25,931 bases of DNA from a virus (IMGVR_UViG_3300027608_000133:1-25931); one strand, 5' to 3'; shown: positions 1-8,507, counted from the first letter of the stretch. The notes: generated by a model from the letters alone, not told the origin. Numbers and translations are program-made.

Positions 1-1
1 T

Positions 2-949
2 ACCCCACAATATTATGGTGGTCAAACTTATGTTGGTCCATCACAACAAACACAATCAGCATTAGAGTATGCTCAAAATAGAGCATTAGGTGGAAATCCA
101 TTACTTCCTGCTGCACAACAACAACAATTAGGTTCTATTCAAGGTGACTATTTAAACGCTGGTAATCCATACTTTACACAAGCTCTTGCTGGACCTACTC
201 AACAAGCTACACAAGCATACAATGACGCTATCTCTAAAGCACAAGGTTCTTTATCTATGGCAGGTCGTTATGGTTCTAACGTAGGTGCTGATATTCAAAA
301 CAGAGCAGCTAATACTTTAGCATCAACACTTGCTAACAAGTATGGTGAGTTAGCTTACAGCAATTATGCTGGTGAACGTGCTATGCAAAACCAAGCAGCG
401 GCAAATGCACCTGCATTAGCACAAGCTGATTATGGTGATATTCAACAACTTATGAACGTAGGCAAGGCTCAAGAAGATTATTCTAAAACAGCCCTACAAG
501 CTGACATTGATAGATTTAACTTTGAACAAAACAAACCATATCAAAAACTTTCTGCTTATCTTGGTGCTGCTTATGGTGCTCCTACAGGCACAGTATCTAC
601 TACTACTCAATCTGGTGGTGGTAAGATAGTATGCACAGCTATGAATCAGGCTTATGGCTTTGGTTCATTCCGTCAAGCTATCTGGTTACAACATTCAGCT
701 ACAATGCCTAATGCCAAACAAATTGAGAAGGGTTATCACAGATTATGCCTTCCAATAGTAAACTTTGCGTTTAGTGCAAAACCAACATGGACTCGCAATA
801 TTGTACGCAAAATTGCAGAACATATTGCTAGACACAGAACAGCTGATTTATGGAAAGAAATGCGTGGTAAACGCAGAGATCCACTAGGTCGTATCTATCG
901 TGCAATCATTGAGCCATTATGCTATGTAGCAGGAAAGGTAGGTAAGTAA
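2..949 (+). CDS. Virion-associated protein, 5'-truncated by window edge
   Basis: The frame is open from base 2, so the gene begins before the window; the internal ATG at 257 is not its start. The N-terminal visible part is rich in Gln, Ala, Gly and Asn, with a pattern (YFTQALAGP, then QATQAYNDA) typical of helical phage structural or ejection proteins. After a Ser/Thr/Gly linker (TTTQSGGGK) comes a distinct C-terminal domain of about 105 residues beginning CTAMNQAYGFGSFRQAIWL, rich in Arg, His and Trp. I believe this domain recurs in phage virion proteins, but I know no biochemical function for it. The stop overlaps the next ATG (TAATG), so the two are probably translationally coupled. Function as a tail or internal virion protein is inferred from composition and neighbours. 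Confidence 0.7.
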   Translation, partial: TPQYYGGQTYVGPSQQTQSALEYAQNRALGGNPLLPAAQQQQLGSIQGDYLNAGNPYFTQALAGPTQQATQAYNDAISKAQGSLSMAGRYGSNVGADIQNRAANTLASTLANKYGELAYSNYAGERAMQNQAAANAPALAQADYGDIQQLMNVGKAQEDYSKTALQADIDRFNFEQNKPYQKLSAYLGAAYGAPTGTVSTTTQSGGGKIVCTAMNQAYGFGSFRQAIWLQHSATMPNAKQIEKGYHRLCLPIVNFAFSAKPTWTRNIVRKIAEHIARHRTADLWKEMRGKRRDPLGRIYRAIIEPLCYVAGKVGK

Positions 950-1722
950 TGGGACCTCCTATGTTAATTGGTGCAGGTTTAGGTGCTTTAAGCTCTGCAG
1001 CTATGGGTAAAAGCCCATTCACAGGTGCTCTTATGGGCGGTGCTTTAGGTGGACTAGGTGGTGCTGGCGGTCTATTTGGAGGTGCTGCTGGAGGTGGTGC
1101 AGGTGCTACTGCTGCTACTGCTGCAGAACAAAGTTTATTAGGAACTGCTGCTGCAACAGAAGGTGCAGCTAATATGGGTAATATTGGTATGGCTAATATG
1201 TTTAATACTGGAGCAGGAACTACATTAGGTTCAGCAGGTACTTATGCTCAAGGTTTAAACCCAGAATTATATACAGGTTCTCAAGGTATGTTTGATGTAG
1301 CTCAAGGTTCAACACTTGGCTATAACCCAACCTTTTTAGGTGGTCAAGGACCAGCAACATTTGCAGGTGGCGGTGGATATGACCCATCATTTTTTGGTCG
1401 TGTAAAAGAAGCTGGTGGCAATGCTGTTAGCGGTGTAAAAGATATGTTTGGCGGATTATCTACATCTGATAAATTAGGTTTAGGACTTAAAGGTGTTGAA
1501 TTAGCAATGCAACCTACTCCTCCTATTCAACCTGCTAGTGGTGTTCAACCAATTCAACAAAAACCATTTGACCCATCATCAGCTATTGCAGCAGCTCCAT
1601 CTTATGGTATAACTAGAGAAGAAGTTGCAGCTGGAAAAGTTGGGCAAATAGCTTCAAAAGCAAGATTAAATGACGAAGATGAACGTAAAATACGTCAATT
1701 TTATACATCATTGATAGGATAA
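949..1722 (+). CDS. Gly/Ala-rich putative virion protein
   Basis: This 257-residue protein is extremely rich in Gly and Ala in its first 100 residues (for example GALMGGALGGLGGAGGLFGG), giving a weakly hydrophobic, glycine-zipper-like N terminus. The middle is Gly/Thr/Phe-rich and the C terminus is a charged helix (LNDEDERKIRQFYTSLIG). Such proteins often lie beside phage ejection proteins and may touch or cross membranes during DNA delivery. It starts within the stop of the upstream gene and ends 4 nt before the next ATG. No catalytic motif is visible. The structural role is inferred from composition and position. Confidence 0.6.
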   Translation: MGPPMLIGAGLGALSSAAMGKSPFTGALMGGALGGLGGAGGLFGGAAGGGAGATAATAAEQSLLGTAAATEGAANMGNIGMANMFNTGAGTTLGSAGTYAQGLNPELYTGSQGMFDVAQGSTLGYNPTFLGGQGPATFAGGGGYDPSFFGRVKEAGGNAVSGVKDMFGGLSTSDKLGLGLKGVELAMQPTPPIQPASGVQPIQQKPFDPSSAIAAAPSYGITREEVAAGKVGQIASKARLNDEDERKIRQFYTSLIG

Positions 1723-1726
1723 TAAT

Positions 1727-3169
1727 ATGGCATGGTATGACGATATATTAGGAAGCGGTGTAAACATTTTTGGTGCTGCTCCTCCATCTTATTTAGGTGG
1801 CGAAGGTGGCTTATTGAATACAGCAGAGATGGATAAACTTAAACAAAAATCTTTAATTTCTGGTTTATTAAATACAGGGCTAACTTATCTTGCACAACCT
1901 AAAAATCAAAGATATGGTTCTGCATTACCTTATTTAGCAAAAGCTGGTATAGCTGGAGTAGGTGCTGCACAAAATGTATATGACCAAGCCTCTCAAGAGT
2001 ACATAACTAAAGCTAAAATTGAAGAGCTACAAGCTGGAAAAACTTATACAACTCAATTATTAAATGATCCAAGAGTTAAAGGTAAGCCAGAACTTGAAAT
2101 GCTTGCTAGAAAAGACCCTGCAAAATTATTTGATTTTCTTAATCCTAAAGCAGACATTAGAGAAGTTAATGGAGAGCTTATATCTTATAATCCATCTGAT
2201 AAAACAGCTACTTCTGTATTTGGTAAACCTAAAGTAGAAACCATAGAAGTTGACAGAGGCGATAGAATTGATTTAGTAAATAAGTCAACAGGTATGTTAA
2301 TTAATTCATATCCAAAAAGTGCTGCCCCTCAAGCTAAAGAAATGTATGACAACAAGCCTACTATAGACGCAAATGGTCAAACAGTTTTTTTACCAACTGT
2401 ATATGGTGCAAAGCAAAATCTTCCAATACTTGATATGCAAGGCAAGCCAGTTACTAACTATGCACCTGCTCGTACAAAACCATTACTACCTCCAGCTGTG
2501 CAAAAAGCAGAGGATGAAGATTATGAAAAAATTACTTCTGCTAATACTATAGTTAGAAGTACAAGTGAAATGATTAATTCTTTTGCTTCAGGTCAAATTC
2601 CAACAAGTGTGTTTAATAAAATAGGTGCTTCTTTATCTTCTGTTACAGGTATTAATGCCAATGATCCTAGTGTTATTGCTTATAAAGATTTTGATAGATT
2701 TAAAACTAAATTAGTAAATGAATCATTAAGGCTTAACAAAGGAACACAAACAGAAGGTGATGCTGCTCGTGCCGTAAAAGAACTTAATTCAGCAGCTTCC
2801 CCTCAAGATGCTATATCTGCATTATCACAATTGCAATGGTATAATTCACAGGCTATTGAGAATGCAAGTAAAAATGTTTTAAGAAGAAGAACTAATAGCG
2901 GATTACCTGCTCCAGAAGTTATGCCAGAAAAACCAGATATACAAGCCTTACAAATTCCTGCTGGCGTAGATGGTCTGGCTATTGTAAAAAGATTACCTCC
3001 TAAATTTTTAGAAAAAGCTCCTGTACAGTTACCATCAACATCTATTCAAGATGCTAAATTAATTTATGATGCTTTACCAAAAAATGCTAGATATGTAGAT
3101 ATAGATCAAACAACTGGTCAGCCTATAAAAAATGCTGATGGTACTTTTAGAATAGCTGTTAAACAATAA
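1727..3169 (+). CDS. Putative internal virion / ejection protein, 480 aa
   Basis: A 480-residue, mostly helical protein. A short N-terminal region (MAWYDDILGSGVNIFG) is followed by a Gly/Ala-rich stretch with mild hydrophobicity (LPYLAKAGIAGVGAAQNVYDQ, about residues 67-87), then Lys/Glu/Gln-rich helices and a C-terminal segment (QIPAGVDGLAIVKRLPP). The order small Gly-rich protein, mid-size helical protein, large helical protein resembles the ejection-protein sets of P22- and T7-like phages. The sequence gives no enzymatic motif. It begins 4 nt after the preceding stop and is followed by a clear ribosome site (AAAGGAATAAAA) for the next gene. The name is an inference from context. Confidence 0.55.
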   Translation: MAWYDDILGSGVNIFGAAPPSYLGGEGGLLNTAEMDKLKQKSLISGLLNTGLTYLAQPKNQRYGSALPYLAKAGIAGVGAAQNVYDQASQEYITKAKIEELQAGKTYTTQLLNDPRVKGKPELEMLARKDPAKLFDFLNPKADIREVNGELISYNPSDKTATSVFGKPKVETIEVDRGDRIDLVNKSTGMLINSYPKSAAPQAKEMYDNKPTIDANGQTVFLPTVYGAKQNLPILDMQGKPVTNYAPARTKPLLPPAVQKAEDEDYEKITSANTIVRSTSEMINSFASGQIPTSVFNKIGASLSSVTGINANDPSVIAYKDFDRFKTKLVNESLRLNKGTQTEGDAARAVKELNSAASPQDAISALSQLQWYNSQAIENASKNVLRRRTNSGLPAPEVMPEKPDIQALQIPAGVDGLAIVKRLPPKFLEKAPVQLPSTSIQDAKLIYDALPKNARYVDIDQTTGQPIKNADGTFRIAVKQ

Positions 3170-3179
3170 AGGAATAAAA

Positions 3180-5204
3180 ATGGCTTTTGGTAACGACCCA
3201 ATATTGATGGGTGGGAATAAAGTTCCACGAGATAAATATACTCAAGATAAAGAAGGTAAAATTACTCTTTCTTTGCCAGAGATTACAGTATCTAATAAAG
3301 AACAAGCCCAACCTGTAGAAGCACAACCAACATCAACAGACTTTGCTGCAATGCCAACACAAACTGTAGAGCAAGCAACTGGATACAATCCTTATGCAGA
3401 AACAGCTAGAAGTGGCATTGGGCAAGGACTTATGATGGGATTTGGTGATGAATTAGAAGCTGCATTAAGAACAGGCTCTATTAGTGGTGATGAATATAAA
3501 CAACTACGAGATGAACTTCGTAAAAAACAAGAATTATTTGCTACAGAAAATCCTGCAGTTAATTTTGGGGCCCAATTAACTGGTGGCATTTTGTTTCCGT
3601 ATGGCAAAGCAGTACAAGGTGTTGGTATGCTGGGTAAAACTGGTGCTAACATTGCACAAAGCATACAAACTGGATTACAAAGTCCACAGGCTTTTGAAAG
3701 AATTAAGGCTGGATCAAAATTAGCTACTCCTTTTGGCGGTATTGTTGGTGCTGGAACTGCTGAAGAAATGGGCGATGTTCCTTCTAGTGCTTTTGCTGGC
3801 GGACTAACTGCTGGGATTATAGGTGGAGCAGGAGTAGAAACAATTAGAGCTGGATTTAAAATTGGAAGTAGTATATTTAAAAACATTACTGAAAGATTAG
3901 GTTTTGGCAATGTAAACAGAACTGCCAATAAAATTATATCTAACAAACTTGCACAAGATGAATTAACAGCAGCAGATGTAGAAGAATACTTTAAAGAAGC
4001 TCGTAGACTTGGTGTATCAGATGCCATTTTAGCGGATTTAGGCACTAATTTAAGAAGTTTTGGTCAAACAGTTCAAAGCCAAGCAGGTAAGGGTAGAACT
4101 CAAGTTGAAGATTTTTTAACACAAAGAACTCAAAATGTTCCTAATGAAATTATAACTGGTTTAGTAAAAAAAGCTAAAGTAAAGCAAACAGAGTTTGGTT
4201 ATGATTATGTAACCATGCTTGCTAATAGACAAAGAAACCTAGCAAATAAAGCATATCCTAATGCTTATGCTATTGATGTACCAGCAGAACCATTTAGAAC
4301 TTATGCAAAGAGAAAAGATTTTATTGCTGCTTATCAAGAGGCTGTAGATTCTGCTGAAAGAAAAGGTGAGTCATTATTACCTCCATTATCACAATTAGAA
4401 AATGCAGATTTTGTCCCAACAGAATTATTACATAAAATTAAAATTGGTCTTGATAAAGTTATTGCAGCAGAAAAAGATGCGTTTGGTAGATTAAGTAAAA
4501 AAGGTGCTGAATTAAATCAAGTTAAAAAAGAGTTTAATAATAAATTAAAAGAACTTAACCCAGAGTATGCTGCATCTAATGCAAAATTTGCAGATGAGGC
4601 TCGTATTCAAGAAGCGTTTGATTTAGGCAGTACTTATAATAAATTTGATGCAGATGAGTTAGCATTTAAGATTAAAAATCTTAACAAAGATGAAAAAGAA
4701 GCATTCAGAGTAGGTTTGTTATCAAACGCTAAAAAACAGTTATCAGAGTTTAAAGGCGGTAATTTTGTTAATAAAATATTTTCTAGTGATAAACAAAAAG
4801 CTGCAATGAGAACTGTATTTGATACACCAAAAGATTATCAAGATTTTGTAAAACAATTACAATACTCTGCTGATAAACTTAAAACTACTCAAAAGGTATT
4901 AGGTGGTTCTCAAACACAAGAAAGAATGGGACTTGCTCAAGAAGATGTTATGGCTATGGAAATTGCACAAAATCCAACTCTTACTGGAATATTAGCTACT
5001 CTTGTAAAATCTATTAAAACTGGTGCTCAAATGTCACCAAGAACACTAGAGGCTGTTAAACAAAAATTATTTACATCTGACCCAAAAGAGCAACAAATTA
5101 TTATTAATGAAATTAACAAACTTAATGATCCAAATTTACAAAGGTCATTACTTAACGCACCATTTAAAATTCCAGCAGTAGCAGGAACTTTTGGTTTATT
5201 ATAA
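3180..5204 (+). CDS. Large helical ejection-like virion protein, 674 aa
   Basis: The largest protein of the left arm. Residues 70-100 contain GIGQGLMMGFGDELEAALRTG, followed by a charged helix (YKQLRDELRKKQELFATENP). Two or three Gly/Ala-rich, weakly hydrophobic segments follow (GGILFPYGKAVQGVGMLGK; FAGGLTAGIIGGAGVE), which could insert into a membrane. The remaining 400 residues are Lys/Glu/Asn-rich helix, with a hydrophobic end (PFKIPAVAGTFGLL). This architecture fits proteins packed inside the capsid and ejected to carry DNA across the envelope. I see no lytic transglycosylase motif. The ribosome site AAAGGAATAAAA precedes the ATG. Function is inferred; the open frame itself is certain. 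Confidence 0.6.
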   Translation: MAFGNDPILMGGNKVPRDKYTQDKEGKITLSLPEITVSNKEQAQPVEAQPTSTDFAAMPTQTVEQATGYNPYAETARSGIGQGLMMGFGDELEAALRTGSISGDEYKQLRDELRKKQELFATENPAVNFGAQLTGGILFPYGKAVQGVGMLGKTGANIAQSIQTGLQSPQAFERIKAGSKLATPFGGIVGAGTAEEMGDVPSSAFAGGLTAGIIGGAGVETIRAGFKIGSSIFKNITERLGFGNVNRTANKIISNKLAQDELTAADVEEYFKEARRLGVSDAILADLGTNLRSFGQTVQSQAGKGRTQVEDFLTQRTQNVPNEIITGLVKKAKVKQTEFGYDYVTMLANRQRNLANKAYPNAYAIDVPAEPFRTYAKRKDFIAAYQEAVDSAERKGESLLPPLSQLENADFVPTELLHKIKIGLDKVIAAEKDAFGRLSKKGAELNQVKKEFNNKLKELNPEYAASNAKFADEARIQEAFDLGSTYNKFDADELAFKIKNLNKDEKEAFRVGLLSNAKKQLSEFKGGNFVNKIFSSDKQKAAMRTVFDTPKDYQDFVKQLQYSADKLKTTQKVLGGSQTQERMGLAQEDVMAMEIAQNPTLTGILATLVKSIKTGAQMSPRTLEAVKQKLFTSDPKEQQIIINEINKLNDPNLQRSLLNAPFKIPAVAGTFGLL

Positions 5205-5212
5205 GGACAATA

Positions 5213-5434
5213 ATGAGCACAGAACGAGAACTTGCCGAACATGGCATTGAAATTAAACACATTCAAACAGATGTGGATACCCTTATGGAAGATATGAGCG
5301 AGTTAAAGAAAAGGCTTGATGCTATTGAGTCTGCCCTTAACGAAATCAAAGGTGGATGGAAAGTATTTATATTTATTGCAGGACTAGCTTCAGCCGTTGT
5401 TAGTTGGGCTGTAAATCATTGGCTAGGAAAGTAA
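5213..5434 (+). CDS. XhlA/holin-like protein: coiled coil plus one membrane helix
   Basis: A 73-residue protein with an N-terminal acidic amphipathic coiled coil (about residues 5-45; heptads around LMEDMSELKKRLDAIESAL) and one C-terminal transmembrane segment (WKVFIFIAGLASAVVSWAV, about residues 49-67) ending in a short basic tail (NHWLGK). This is the layout of the hemolysin XhlA family of phage membrane proteins, which accompany holins. The site AAGGACAATA precedes the ATG, 8 nt after the preceding stop. It opens a run of membrane and cell-wall genes, so a role in lysis or membrane attachment is likely but not proven. Confidence 0.6.
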   Translation: MSTERELAEHGIEIKHIQTDVDTLMEDMSELKKRLDAIESALNEIKGGWKVFIFIAGLASAVVSWAVNHWLGK

Positions 5435-5435
5435 C

Positions 5436-5765
5436 ATGAAACAATTACTCATGGCAATAACTTTATTATTGCTTTGGGTGTTTCTTTATGATTACGCAGA
5501 AGGTAAAGCACTGGTAAAAGAAATGAGCATGGCTACAGAAGCAGGTGAAATAGTATTAACCACAGAAGAATGTATCTTTAAAAAACAAGGTTTACAAGGT
5601 TATGAGTACGCTGCTTATGCAACTGACAGAGGTCATCCTAACCATGAAGGATGTTGGAAGTCTGACAGCTATGAAGGTAAACACGCAGTCTATATCTATT
5701 TCCCAGAGATAAACCAAACAGCAGTATTTGACGCTAAACTATTTAAGCCTAAAGCCACAATATGA
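5436..5765 (+). CDS. Exported hypothetical protein with signal peptide
   Basis: 109 residues. The N terminus is a signal peptide or anchor (MKQLLMAITLLLLWVFLYDYAEG). The mature part has two Cys residues (in EECIF and EGCW) that could form a disulfide in the periplasm, and beta-rich segments (HAVYIYFPEINQTAVFDAKLF). The pattern 'GEIVLTTEEC ... Y..YATDRG ... GCW' resembles small secreted hypothetical proteins found in other proteobacterial phages. No enzymatic motif is visible. A spanin-like or exclusion role is possible only by position. The ribosome site AGGAAAG lies just upstream, and the stop overlaps the next start by 4 nt (ATGA). Confidence 0.55.
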   Translation: MKQLLMAITLLLLWVFLYDYAEGKALVKEMSMATEAGEIVLTTEECIFKKQGLQGYEYAAYATDRGHPNHEGCWKSDSYEGKHAVYIYFPEINQTAVFDAKLFKPKATI

Positions 5766-6121
5766 CATTTATCACAGAGAACAACATAGCCAATCTTTAT
5801 TCGGCTTTAATTGAGTTTCCTGTATTTGAAGAATATCGCCTCCCGCCATCATCTAAAGTTGAATTTGTAATAGTGCATGACGATACTATATGTGGGCAAT
5901 ATGAACCACCAGAACAAGGTGAGCCTCATATTATTACTATATCTACTGCACGTCATACTCATTTATATCCTGTTTTAATGACCCTTGCACATGAGATCAT
6001 TCATATGTGTGTATATTTAGAATCACCTAAAACTGATAAATACACCAGCCATAAAGGTTTATTCTTAAAACTACAAAAGCGTGTAGCCAATCATCTTGGC
6101 TTTGACCCAAAGGAATTATAA
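5762..6121 (+). CDS. SprT-like zinc metalloprotease-fold protein
   Basis: 119 residues with a zinc-metalloprotease helix AHEIIHMC: HExxH at residues 77-81. A possible third ligand, His97 (in TSHKGLF), is followed by a helix ending HLGFD. The order HExxH, then H-x(2)-LF, then GFD resembles SprT-like and related phage zinc proteins. The rest is a small alpha/beta N-terminal region (VEFVIVHDDTICGQYEP). Target is unknown; in this cluster it might cleave a virion or envelope protein, or be structural. It is coupled at both ends: ATGA overlap upstream and TAATG overlap downstream. Confidence 0.6.
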   Translation: MTFITENNIANLYSALIEFPVFEEYRLPPSSKVEFVIVHDDTICGQYEPPEQGEPHIITISTARHTHLYPVLMTLAHEIIHMCVYLESPKTDKYTSHKGLFLKLQKRVANHLGFDPKEL

Positions 6122-6624
6122 TGACTGTAGACGAATTTTTAAAACAATATAATTTAATACCACAACAGGCTACTATAGGCAACGAAAACTTAAACTTAAA
6201 TGCTTATACATCACCTACATTAGGCGGCAATGTTAATGCTGCAACAGAAACTCCGTTAGGCCTATTAAGTGGTACTGTTGGCAAAGAAGGTTCAAACCCA
6301 ATATATAAAGACATTGCTTTAACAAACCAAAACTTACGAGGTGGCTTATTAAATACCGAAGGCAATACTTCACCTTATGCAGAATATATAACTGATAATA
6401 TTAAAGCTCAAATTACAGGCGGTAAAAGCCCTAATGTTAGCGGAGAATATTCAACTAATTTTGCAGGCGGTAGAGGAACTATTGGAGGTCAATATGATGC
6501 TACTGGATTGGCTGCAAATGCAGCTTATGAAAAACAATTACAAGATAATTTTTTATTAAAATTATTTGGCAATATTAATCCTTATGATAGGTCAATGGGG
6601 TTGCAAATAGGTAAACAATTTTAA
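6121..6624 (+). CDS. Hypothetical Asn/Gly-rich protein
   Basis: 167 residues, rich in Asn, Gly and Thr, with no hydrophobic helix. The second half has alternating short strands (SGEYSTNFAGGRGTIGGQY) and ends in an aromatic residue (GLQIGKQF), a pattern reminiscent of outer-membrane beta strands, but the protein is too short to be sure. No family recognised. It starts inside the stop of the SprT-like gene and lies directly before the holin, so it is in the same transcript as the lysis-type genes. Confidence 0.5.
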   Translation: MTVDEFLKQYNLIPQQATIGNENLNLNAYTSPTLGGNVNAATETPLGLLSGTVGKEGSNPIYKDIALTNQNLRGGLLNTEGNTSPYAEYITDNIKAQITGGKSPNVSGEYSTNFAGGRGTIGGQYDATGLAANAAYEKQLQDNFLLKLFGNINPYDRSMGLQIGKQF

Positions 6625-6633
6625 GGAGCTTTA

Positions 6634-7020
6634 ATGTTTAATTTAATTAGTTTAATCTTACCAGCTTTAGTCCCAGCGTTTGCTGACGGTGCTAGAGGTC
6701 TTATTGCAAAGTTTACAGGTGGTGCAGGTGGCCAGCCACAAAACATTACAGAACGTATAGAGCTTATGAAAGCAGAAGCTGAAAAGTTACAGGCTTTAGC
6801 TGCATTAGATAATCCTACTGGTGAGCCATCAAGGTGGATAGTAGACCTTCGTGCTTCATTTAGATACATCATCATTAGTGCCATTATGATCTTTACCGCT
6901 ATAGTGGTATTCAACCCTGATGTTGTAGGTGCTGCTGTAGTCGCAGTATTCCTAGATATGACAGGTGCTTGTATGTCTTTTGTGATTGGCGAAAGAATGT
7001 ACCTGACACTTAAAAAATGA
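6634..7020 (+). CDS. 3TM holin-type membrane protein
   Basis: 128 residues. The N terminus is a hydrophobic helix (MFNLISLILPALVPAFADG), followed by a polar helix (ITERIELMKAEAEKLQALAAL) and the phrase PSRWIVDLRASFRYIIISAIMIFTAIVVF, then a last hydrophobic segment (VVGAAVVAVFLDMTGACMSFVIG) and a short basic tail. This matches the holin family of gene transfer agents and many phages (holin of 3TMs), which opens the inner membrane at the end of infection. The strong site AAGGAG precedes the ATG. The next small gene starts within its stop (ATGA). Confidence 0.7.
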   Translation: MFNLISLILPALVPAFADGARGLIAKFTGGAGGQPQNITERIELMKAEAEKLQALAALDNPTGEPSRWIVDLRASFRYIIISAIMIFTAIVVFNPDVVGAAVVAVFLDMTGACMSFVIGERMYLTLKK

Positions 7021-7175
7021 TAGTTTTAAACATACTTAACTGGATAGGCTTAACTATTCTTAAATTATTAATAGTAGCTTTGTTATTTAGTGCTATGGGC
7101 TTTTCTATTATCTTTATGTATGCCATGCAATATTTAACACAAGCCTTACACTATGTGGACAAAAATGTTAATTGA
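7017..7175 (+). CDS. Small membrane protein (52 aa) coupled to holin
   Basis: This short frame begins with the ATGA overlap at the holin stop and encodes about 52 residues. A long hydrophobic stretch (residues 9-38, including LTILKLLIVALLFSAMGFSI) is followed by a polar tail (MQYLTQALHYVDKNVN). The overlap and composition support a real gene despite no separate ribosome site. It may be an accessory holin, antiholin or spanin component. It overlaps the start of the DUF5675 gene. Confidence 0.55.
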   Translation: MIVLNILNWIGLTILKLLIVALLFSAMGFSIIFMYAMQYLTQALHYVDKNVN

Positions 7176-7554
7176 AGTAAAAAGGTTTGAATTCAATGAT
7201 ACTTATTGTGCGGGTAGGATGTATATTAACAATGTTTATTTTTGTTATACTTTGGAAGATGTAGTCAGAAAAGGCAAAAAGGTAAATGGCAAAACAGCTA
7301 TTCCTGCTGGAACTTACGATGTTGTTATTGATGATTCTGTTCGTTTTGGCAAACCAATGCCACATATTCTTAATGTGCCTAATTTTACAGGCGTAAGAAT
7401 ACACGCTGGTAATACATCTCAAAATACAGATGGATGCATTCTTGTAGGCCATACATATGCTGGCAAAGATTTCATAGGAAATTCTAAACTAGCATACGAT
7501 GTATTCTTTAATAAACTTAAAGAAGATAAAACAGCAATTATAACAATCACCTAG
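7165..7554 (+). CDS. DUF5675-family protein, possible cell-wall enzyme
   Basis: About 129 residues from the ATG at 7165; an in-frame ATG at 7153 would add four. I prefer 7165 because related proteins begin near LIEVKRFEF. Visible signatures are CYTLEDVVRKGKK (residues 27-39), GKTAIPAGTYDV (42-53) and RIHAGNTSQNTDGCILVG (78-95), typical of DUF5675. The last motif, a His followed after ten residues by GC, resembles the HG...GC active site of L,D-transpeptidases, so His80 and Cys91 might be catalytic; that is inference. Directly after the holin, it is a candidate lysis or cell-wall gene. Confidence 0.65.
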   Translation: MLIEVKRFEFNDTYCAGRMYINNVYFCYTLEDVVRKGKKVNGKTAIPAGTYDVVIDDSVRFGKPMPHILNVPNFTGVRIHAGNTSQNTDGCILVGHTYAGKDFIGNSKLAYDVFFNKLKEDKTAIITIT

Positions 7555-7556
7555 TG

Positions 7557-7562
7557 TATAAT
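7557..7562 (+). promoter_or_regulatory. Possible -10 element upstream of exonuclease gene
   Basis: A perfect TATAAT within the string GTGTATAAT lies 26 nt upstream of the exonuclease ATG. No good -35 hexamer is found 16-18 nt upstream. The same nine bases occur upstream of the pqqA-like gene at 14923-14931. It may be a weak or activator-dependent promoter for the last three + strand genes. Confidence 0.3.
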
Positions 7563-7588
7563 TAATTGTCAAAATACTAGGACACTAT

Positions 7589-8326
7589 ATGAAAATATTA
7601 CTTATTGATATAGAAGTAGCACCAAATACTGCTCATGTTTGGGGTATCTTTGACCAGAACATCTCTATCAATCAGTTACTAGAATCATCTTACACTCTTT
7701 GCTATGCGGCCAAGTGGTACGGTGAATCTAAAATTATGTTTGACTCTATTCAAAAATCTGGCAAGCAAAAGATGCTAGACTCTGTGCATAAACTTCTTGA
7801 TGAAGCCGATGCCATAGTCCACTACAATGGTTCTAGGTTTGACATACCCATCCTACACAAAGAGTTTTTACTCTCTGGTATGCCGCCTCCAGCACCCTCC
7901 AAACAGATAGATTTATTACAGGTATCAAGAAGGCAGTTTAGATTTGTTTCTAACAAATTAGATTACGTTGCACAGGCTTTAGGATTAGGTGGTAAGACAG
8001 CACATGAAGGCCACACCTTATGGGTTAAGTGTATGAATGATGATCGCAAGGCTTGGAAAACAATGGAAGAGTACAATAAAAATGATGTTATCTTACTTGA
8101 GAAAGTCTACGATAAATTCAAGGGTTGGATTAAACAACATCCAAATCATAACGCATACTCTGCTGACGTTTGTTGTCCTAATTGTGCTTCACGCAAACTA
8201 CAAGCTCGTGGTACACAAAGAAGTAGGACTGCTATTTATCAACGCTATCAATGTCAAAATTGTGGGTCGTGGGCAAGATCTGTTAAATCAGAAAAAATTG
8301 CCAAAGACTCTCTAGTAACTATTTAA
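7589..8326 (+). CDS. RNase H-fold 3'-5' exonuclease with C-terminal zinc ribbon
   Basis: 245 residues. The DnaQ/RNase H-like exonuclease core shows LLIDIEV (Asp7, Glu9), HYNGSRFDIPIL (Asp85) and YNKNDVILLEKVY (Tyr162, Asp166), the four acidic residues of a DEDDy-type two-metal exonuclease. A C-terminal zinc ribbon follows (CPNC at 196-199 and CQNC at 222-225), probably for nucleic-acid binding. Such stand-alone proteins are frequent in phages and may serve in nucleotide scavenging, repair or replication. It is unusual to see it after the lysis genes. AGGA precedes the ATG by a normal distance. Confidence 0.75.
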   Translation: MKILLIDIEVAPNTAHVWGIFDQNISINQLLESSYTLCYAAKWYGESKIMFDSIQKSGKQKMLDSVHKLLDEADAIVHYNGSRFDIPILHKEFLLSGMPPPAPSKQIDLLQVSRRQFRFVSNKLDYVAQALGLGGKTAHEGHTLWVKCMNDDRKAWKTMEEYNKNDVILLEKVYDKFKGWIKQHPNHNAYSADVCCPNCASRKLQARGTQRSRTAIYQRYQCQNCGSWARSVKSEKIAKDSLVTI

Positions 8327-8333
8327 GGATTAT

Positions 8334-8507
8334 ATGTCTGGCGATATTCAACAACTATGTAAAAAAATAGTAGGTAAAACAATTGTCAGTTGCGAGGTTG
8401 ATTTTGACGGCCAAGTTATTTACCTTGAATTTGACGATAGCTCTCTAGTGGAAATATCTGGTGAAGATTTAGATATTTACATGGAGTTTCAAGACCTAGA
8501 CGATTAA
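8334..8507 (+). CDS. Small acidic hypothetical protein (57 aa)
   Basis: An open frame 8 nt after the exonuclease stop, with ribosome site AAGGATTAT before the ATG. It is strongly acidic (many Asp and Glu, ending FQDLDD) and has two beta-like strands (KTIVSCEVDFD; QVIYLEFDDSSLVEIS). The spacing and codon use match its neighbours, so it is probably real. Small acidic phage proteins often mimic DNA or bind host proteins, but nothing specific can be read here. Confidence 0.6.
   Translation: MSGDIQQLCKKIVGKTIVSCEVDFDGQVIYLEFDDSSLVEISGEDLDIYMEFQDLDD

Noticed and set aside
3392-4045. 217-aa open frame on the - strand
   Set aside because: Antisense shadow of the 674-aa virion gene; composition rich in Ser, Pro and Cys without any family pattern.
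5027-5266. 79-aa open frame on the - strand
   Set aside because: Shadow across the end of the ejection-like gene and the XhlA-like start; no ribosome site or family pattern.
5436-7175. Spanin pair made of the exported protein and the small membrane protein
   Set aside because: No lipobox and no embedded gene layout typical of spanins; position alone is not enough.
6621-7452. Two - strand frames (6621-6914 and 7168-7452)
   Set aside because: Shadows of the holin and DUF5675 genes, which have clear families on the + strand.
7550-7580. CCTAGT...ACTAGG inverted repeat as a terminator after the DUF5675 gene
   Set aside because: Only 6 bp with a loop of about 18 nt and no T tract; too weak to call.
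8037-8315. 92-aa + strand frame inside the exonuclease
   Set aside because: Out-of-frame reading of a gene with clear catalytic and zinc-ribbon motifs.
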